The translations under genes and the position numbers were made by a program. A stretch of DNA of 8,330 nt from Actinomycetes bacterium (GTDB lineage: Bacteria; Actinomycetota; Acidimicrobiia; Acidimicrobiales; RAAP-2), in contig JAKBAZ010000050.1 in the NCBI GenBank assembly GCA_021826255.1, positions 1 to 8,330 on the forward strand. Direction: 5' to 3'. The notes beneath the pieces are model-generated. The model was not told where the DNA came from. It searched no databases and saw only the letters and a program-made list of their open reading frames with translations. Positions 5,485 through 8,330 of this stretch are shown here, piece by piece (positions within the stretch are counted from its first letter, which is position 1; each line of letters starts with the position of its first letter).

Positions 5485-7034
5485 TGCTCACCGCCCGAGG
5501 TCGCCATCTCGTCGTTCTGGCGCGGTGAGGCATCGAGACGGGCGCCCCGAGACGAGCGCACCGATCGAGGCACGTGGGCTTGACCAAAACTCGCGGGCTC
5601 GTCTGAGAGGACCCACGTGTCCTTCGAGCCCCCACCCCTCGACGAGTTGACGATCAGTTCACCCTCGCCCAGGGCCACTCGGGTGAGGCCCCCGGGTAAG
5701 ACCCACACGTCGCGCCCGTCGTTGACGGCAAAGGGTCGCAGATCCACGTGCCGAGGAGCGATCTCGTCTCCCACGAGAGTGGGCAGCGTGGAGAGCGCCA
5801 CCGGGCGCTGCGCGATGAAACCCCGAGGGCGAGCGAGAATCGCTCGTCTGGTGGTCTCAATCTCCGCCTTGCTCGCCCGTGGGCCAATCACGATCCCCTT
5901 GCCCCCCGATCCGTCCACCGGTTTAATGACGAACTCTTCGAGAGACGCCGCCACCTCGTCCACCACTCCGGGTTCAAAGAGGCGCCACGTGTCGACGTTG
6001 TCGAGCACCGGCTTTTCCCCCAAGTAGTAGCGAATGAAGTCGGGTACGTAGGAGTAGACCACCTTGTCGTCGGCGATTCCGTTGCCGAGGGCGTTGGCCA
6101 AGGTGACGTTCCCCGCTCGGGCCGCGTTGACGAGCCCCGCGACGCCGATAATCGAGTCGGGCCGACACTGCAGGGGGTCGAGCCAGTCGTCGTCGAGTCG
6201 CCGATAGATGACGTGGACCGGTCGCTCCCCCGCGGTCGTTCTCATGTAGACCCGGTTCGCCCGACAGAGCAGGTCTCGTCCCTCGACCAACTCGACTCCC
6301 ATCAATCGAGCGAGCACCACGTGTTCGAAGTAGGCCGGGTTATGGACTCCGGGAGTCAAGACGACGACCGTGGGGTCACTGACTCTCGCCGGCGCGGCGG
6401 CTCGGAGGGCCCCGTAGAGTCGCGCCGGGTAGGAGTCGACCGGATGGACGCGATGGTCGGAGAAGAGGGCCGAGAAGTGTTGGGTCATCGCTCGGCGATT
6501 CTCGATGACGTAGCTCACCCCGGAAGGAGTGCGCAGATTATCTTCGAGAACTCTGAAGTTGCCCGTCTCGTCCCGTACGAGATCGATCCCCGAGACGACG
6601 ACGCGGACACCGTTCGCGGCCCTCACGCCGAAGGCGGCTCTCAGAAAGTGGGGACTCGTGGTGACGAGGGCTCGTGGAATCACGCCGTCGTCGAAGGCCC
6701 GTCCTTCGCCGTAGGCGTCATCGAGGAAGGCCTCGAGAGCGCGAACTCGTTGGGCGACTCCTTGGGAGAGACGCTCCCACTCGAGTGAGCCAATGATGCG
6801 GGGCACCAAGTCGAGGGGGAAGGGTCGCTCCTCACCGGAGTGGGCGAAGGTGACCCCCCGATCAAGAAACGTGCGCTGGAGTGCGTCGGCGCGCTCGCGC
6901 AGATCGGCCAGGGTGAACTCTTGTAGGTCGCTCACGAGTCGGCCGTAGAGGGAGCGGGGTTCACCCGAGGCCGAGAACATCTCGTTCCAGGCTCCCGAGT
7001 TATCGGGCGCGAAGCGGAGGCTCATTGAGCCCAC
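5481..7034 (-). CDS. Circularly permuted ATP-grasp protein, type 2 (COG2308; DUF404/DUF407)
   Basis: The 517-residue protein carries the family's diagnostic blocks: VLEDNLRTPSGVSYVIENR (162-180), LTPGVHNPAYFEH (226-238), IYRRLDDDWLDPL (276-288), NALGNGIADDKVVYSYVPD (314-332), FVIKPVDGSGGKGIVIG (368-384, the Lys/Gly-rich nucleotide loop), APRHVDLRPFAV (426-437) and NSSRGGGSKDTWVLS (463-477). ATP-grasp enzymes activate a carboxylate as acyl-phosphate and ligate it to an amine or thiol; this family is predicted to make peptide or amide bonds, with substrate unknown. All blocks look intact. Residues from about 479 to 517 form an Arg/Ser-rich, probably disordered tail outside the conserved core. 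The start may be GTG at 7034 or ATG at 7025; neither has a clear Shine-Dalgarno motif. It is the first gene after the candidate promoter at 7057-7086 and overlaps the alpha-E gene by GTGA. Confidence 0.94.
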   Translation of the reverse strand: MGSMSLRFAPDNSGAWNEMFSASGEPRSLYGRLVSDLQEFTLADLRERADALQRTFLDRGVTFAHSGEERPFPLDLVPRIIGSLEWERLSQGVAQRVRALEAFLDDAYGEGRAFDDGVIPRALVTTSPHFLRAAFGVRAANGVRVVVSGIDLVRDETGNFRVLEDNLRTPSGVSYVIENRRAMTQHFSALFSDHRVHPVDSYPARLYGALRAAAPARVSDPTVVVLTPGVHNPAYFEHVVLARLMGVELVEGRDLLCRANRVYMRTTAGERPVHVIYRRLDDDWLDPLQCRPDSIIGVAGLVNAARAGNVTLANALGNGIADDKVVYSYVPDFIRYYLGEKPVLDNVDTWRLFEPGVVDEVAASLEEFVIKPVDGSGGKGIVIGPRASKAEIETTRRAILARPRGFIAQRPVALSTLPTLVGDEIAPRHVDLRPFAVNDGRDVWVLPGGLTRVALGEGELIVNSSRGGGSKDTWVLSDEPASFGQAHVPRSVRSSRGARLDASPRQNDEMATSGGEQ

Positions 7035-7056
7035 TCTAAGGACCGAGTGTGTCGGG

Positions 7057-7086
7057 AGTATTTCGTGCCGGTAACGGCACTGTCAC
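7057..7086 (-). promoter_or_regulatory. Candidate promoter with a palindromic operator in the spacer
   Basis: On the minus strand GTGACA (7086-7081, 5 of 6 matches to TTGACA) and AATACT (7062-7057, 4 of 6 to TATAAT) stand 18 bases apart. The spacer contains the perfect inverted repeat GTGCCG-TTAC-CGGCAC (7080-7065), which could be a regulator site. It lies in the only gap between the SDR and the ATP-grasp gene and would give a leader of about 15-20 bases. The palindrome alone could instead be a weak terminator for the upstream operon, but no T-run follows it. Assigned by eye. Confidence 0.4.
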
Positions 7087-7093
7087 GTTGGAC

Positions 7094-7858
7094 CTAGTCC
7101 ATGTACGCCCCGCCGTTTACCGACAGGGACTCTCCCGTGATGAAGGCGGCGTCGGCCGAAACCAGGAACGCCACGGCGCTCGCCACGTCCTCGGGAGTTT
7201 GGAGCCGACCCAGTGGCGTGTCGTTCACCCAGAGTCGCTGGACCTCTTCGGGGCTCACCCCCCGTAACTCGGCCTCCCAGGCCAACTCTCGTTCCTGCAT
7301 AGGCGTCGCGACGAAGCCCGGACAGACCGCGTTGACTCGGATTCCGTGGGGGGCCAGTTCAAAGGCCATCGCCTGAGTGAGGCCCATCACCGCAAACTTC
7401 GACGCCACGTAGTCGGCGAGGAACGGAACCCGACCCTGCTTGGCCGCCATGGACGCCGTATTCACAATGACGCCGCCACGACCTAACTCCATCATCACCC
7501 GAGCCGCCGCCTGACCACAGTAGAAGACCCCCTCGGTGTTGACCGCAAAGGTTCGACGGAGGTCACTCGGAGAGGTGTCGACGAACCTTTGCATCTTCGA
7601 GATACCCGCGTTAGAAATCCACGCGTCCAGTCGGCCGTGGGTATCCCTCACGCCTCGGGCGAGATCGAGCGACTGCTCCGGCTCGGTCACATCGAGCCGG
7701 TGAGCCTCGGCCGAGTCCAACTCACGAGCGGTCTGCTCGGCCGAGGCGAGATCGAGGTCGCTCACGACGACGTGATGGCCGCGACGCGATAACTCGCGGG
7801 CGATCGCTCGCCCGATGCCCGATCCAGCTCCGGTGACGACGGCAATGGGACGATTCAT
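7094..7858 (-). CDS. Canonical short-chain dehydrogenase/reductase, probably NAD-dependent
   Basis: This is a 254-residue classical SDR. VVTGAGSGIG (7-16) is the coenzyme loop. D34 at the end of the second strand favours NAD(H) over NADP(H). SNAG (82-85) replaces the more usual NNAG, and the catalytic set is complete: N107, S136, Y150 and K154 (YVASK). The C-terminal TPEDVASAVAFLVS and TGESLSVNGG blocks are typical. The frame is open upstream to 7909, but the start is the ATG at 7858: AAGGAG lies 6 bases upstream, the ATG overlaps the kinase stop as ATGA, and the extra 17 residues would be family-atypical. Coupling to an FGGY kinase suggests oxidation of a sugar alcohol or sugar (polyol dehydrogenase-like), with the kinase phosphorylating the ketose. 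Substrate identity is not visible. It resembles 3-oxoacyl-ACP reductase (FabG) enough that automated naming would be unreliable. Confidence 0.92.
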   Translation of the reverse strand: MNRPIAVVTGAGSGIGRAIARELSRRGHHVVVSDLDLASAEQTARELDSAEAHRLDVTEPEQSLDLARGVRDTHGRLDAWISNAGISKMQRFVDTSPSDLRRTFAVNTEGVFYCGQAAARVMMELGRGGVIVNTASMAAKQGRVPFLADYVASKFAVMGLTQAMAFELAPHGIRVNAVCPGFVATPMQERELAWEAELRGVSPEEVQRLWVNDTPLGRLQTPEDVASAVAFLVSADAAFITGESLSVNGGAYMD

Positions 7859-8330
7859 CGTTGACTCCTTGCGAGGGCGTGGGACACGGCCGTCGTGGCC
7901 GCGCCCCACTCGTGAAAGTGACGGTAGCGCTCGTCGTACAGATCGCGATACTGCGGTCGGGGTTCGATCATCTCCCCCACCTCGAGGTGGTCGCGAACGT
8001 AGTCGAGCGAAGGTATCGCGCCCACGGCGTGGGCCGCGAGCACCGCCGCGCCAAAGGACGCGCCCGGATGGTCGACAATCGAGTGCAGAGCCACGCCCAA
8101 GACGTCCGCCAGAATCTCGCGCCAGAGACGTGAACGAGATCCGCCGTTGGTCACCCTGATGCTCGAGGGCGACACCCCGTGGTGGGTCAGGACGTCGAGG
8201 TGGGCGCGAAACGCGTAGGCGATAGCCTCGAGAAAGGCGCGGTGAATATCTCCCCGAGTAGTCGATAAGGTGAGCCCCACCAGGGCGCCTCGAAGGTCGG
8301 GGTCGTGGAGCGGCGTCTTTTCCCCGAGGA
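7855..8330 (-). CDS. FGGY-family carbohydrate kinase, C-terminal part; N-terminus lies beyond the window
   Basis: About 157 C-terminal residues are visible and the frame runs open to the window edge. The segment LGEKTPLHDPDLRGAL near the edge, followed by VGLTLSTTRGDIHRAFLEA, is the start of the FGGY C-terminal actin-like domain. VTNGGSRSRLWREILADVLG and GASFGAAVLAA are the adenosine/phosphate-binding and late helix blocks of this family (xylulokinase, ribulokinase, glycerol kinase relatives). The enzyme phosphorylates a sugar or polyol with ATP in the cytosol. The sugar-binding N-terminal domain is outside the window, so the substrate cannot be named; a ketopentose or similar sugar is a reasonable guess. 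The stop overlaps the ATG of the SDR gene (ATGA), which indicates one operon and probably one pathway. Confidence 0.9.
   Translation of the reverse strand, partial: LGEKTPLHDPDLRGALVGLTLSTTRGDIHRAFLEAIAYAFRAHLDVLTHHGVSPSSIRVTNGGSRSRLWREILADVLGVALHSIVDHPGASFGAAVLAAHAVGAIPSLDYVRDHLEVGEMIEPRPQYRDLYDERYRHFHEWGAATTAVSHALARSQR
7865..7870 (-). promoter_or_regulatory. Ribosome binding site of the canonical SDR gene
   Basis: The minus strand reads AAGGAG, 6 bases before the ATG at 7858 and inside the last codons of the kinase gene. It rules out the longer frame beginning at 7909. Confidence 0.8.

Noticed and set aside
5748..6788. Long plus-strand open frame of 346 codons
   Set aside because: It lies wholly antisense to the well-supported ATP-grasp gene. 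Its translation is a low-complexity mix rich in Arg, Asp, Gly and Val with no recognisable motif, as expected for a shadow frame in GC-rich DNA.
7065..7080. Palindrome read as an intrinsic terminator of the kinase/SDR operon
   Set aside because: The stem is only 6 bp and the minus strand continues GAAATACT with no T-run. The regulatory-site reading fits its position better, though neither is proven.
7859..7909. N-terminal extension of the canonical SDR by 17 residues
   Set aside because: The extension overlaps the kinase frame. The AAGGAG motif and the ATGA overlap both place the start at 7858, and the classical SDR N-terminus begins there.

Overview
All genes I can support in this 8.3 kb window lie on the minus strand and run from right to left. 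The DNA is GC-rich by eye. Genes are tightly packed, with repeated 4-base start/stop overlaps and a very strong preference for GTG starts. Together with the protein families present this suggests a high-GC actinobacterium (Actinomycetota, perhaps an Acidimicrobiia-like lineage). That placement is inference, because there is no rRNA or other marker here. I see no tRNA, rRNA, CRISPR array, insertion sequence or phage gene.

Right-hand part (8330 to 7094): the C-terminal end of an FGGY-family carbohydrate kinase overlaps by ATGA with a canonical short-chain dehydrogenase (SDR) that has an intact N-S-Y-K active site. The pair looks like the tail of a sugar or polyol catabolic operon, in which the SDR would make or use a ketose and the kinase would phosphorylate it.

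Middle part (7086 to 3695): after a 59-base gap holding a candidate promoter with a perfect 6-bp palindrome in its spacer, a three-gene module starts. It consists of a circularly permuted ATP-grasp protein (COG2308-type), an alpha-E domain protein (DUF403, COG2307-type) and a bacterial transglutaminase-like cysteine protease (COG1305-type). Both junctions are GTGA overlaps. This trio is a recurrent bacterial gene set, predicted by comparative genomics to make and cleave a peptide or amide-linked product. Its actual product is still poorly known.

Left-hand part (3659 to 1): five more co-directional genes follow with gaps of 57 bases or less after the first two junctions (35 and 59 bases). They are an SDR-fold protein lacking all the classical catalytic residues, an alpha/beta-hydrolase of the phospholipase/carboxylesterase type, an isocitrate/isopropylmalate dehydrogenase-family enzyme, an unrecognised 200-residue protein coupled to it by a GTGA overlap, and the N-terminal part of an FAD-dependent oxidoreductase resembling the TIGR03364 (HpnW-like) family. 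Spacing allows everything from 7034 to 1 to be one transcript, but no common pathway is obvious. The most interesting items are the SDR without a catalytic tetrad, the unknown protein coupled to the dehydrogenase, and the ATP-grasp/alpha-E/transglutaminase module itself. I do not see strong evidence for a wholly undescribed system.
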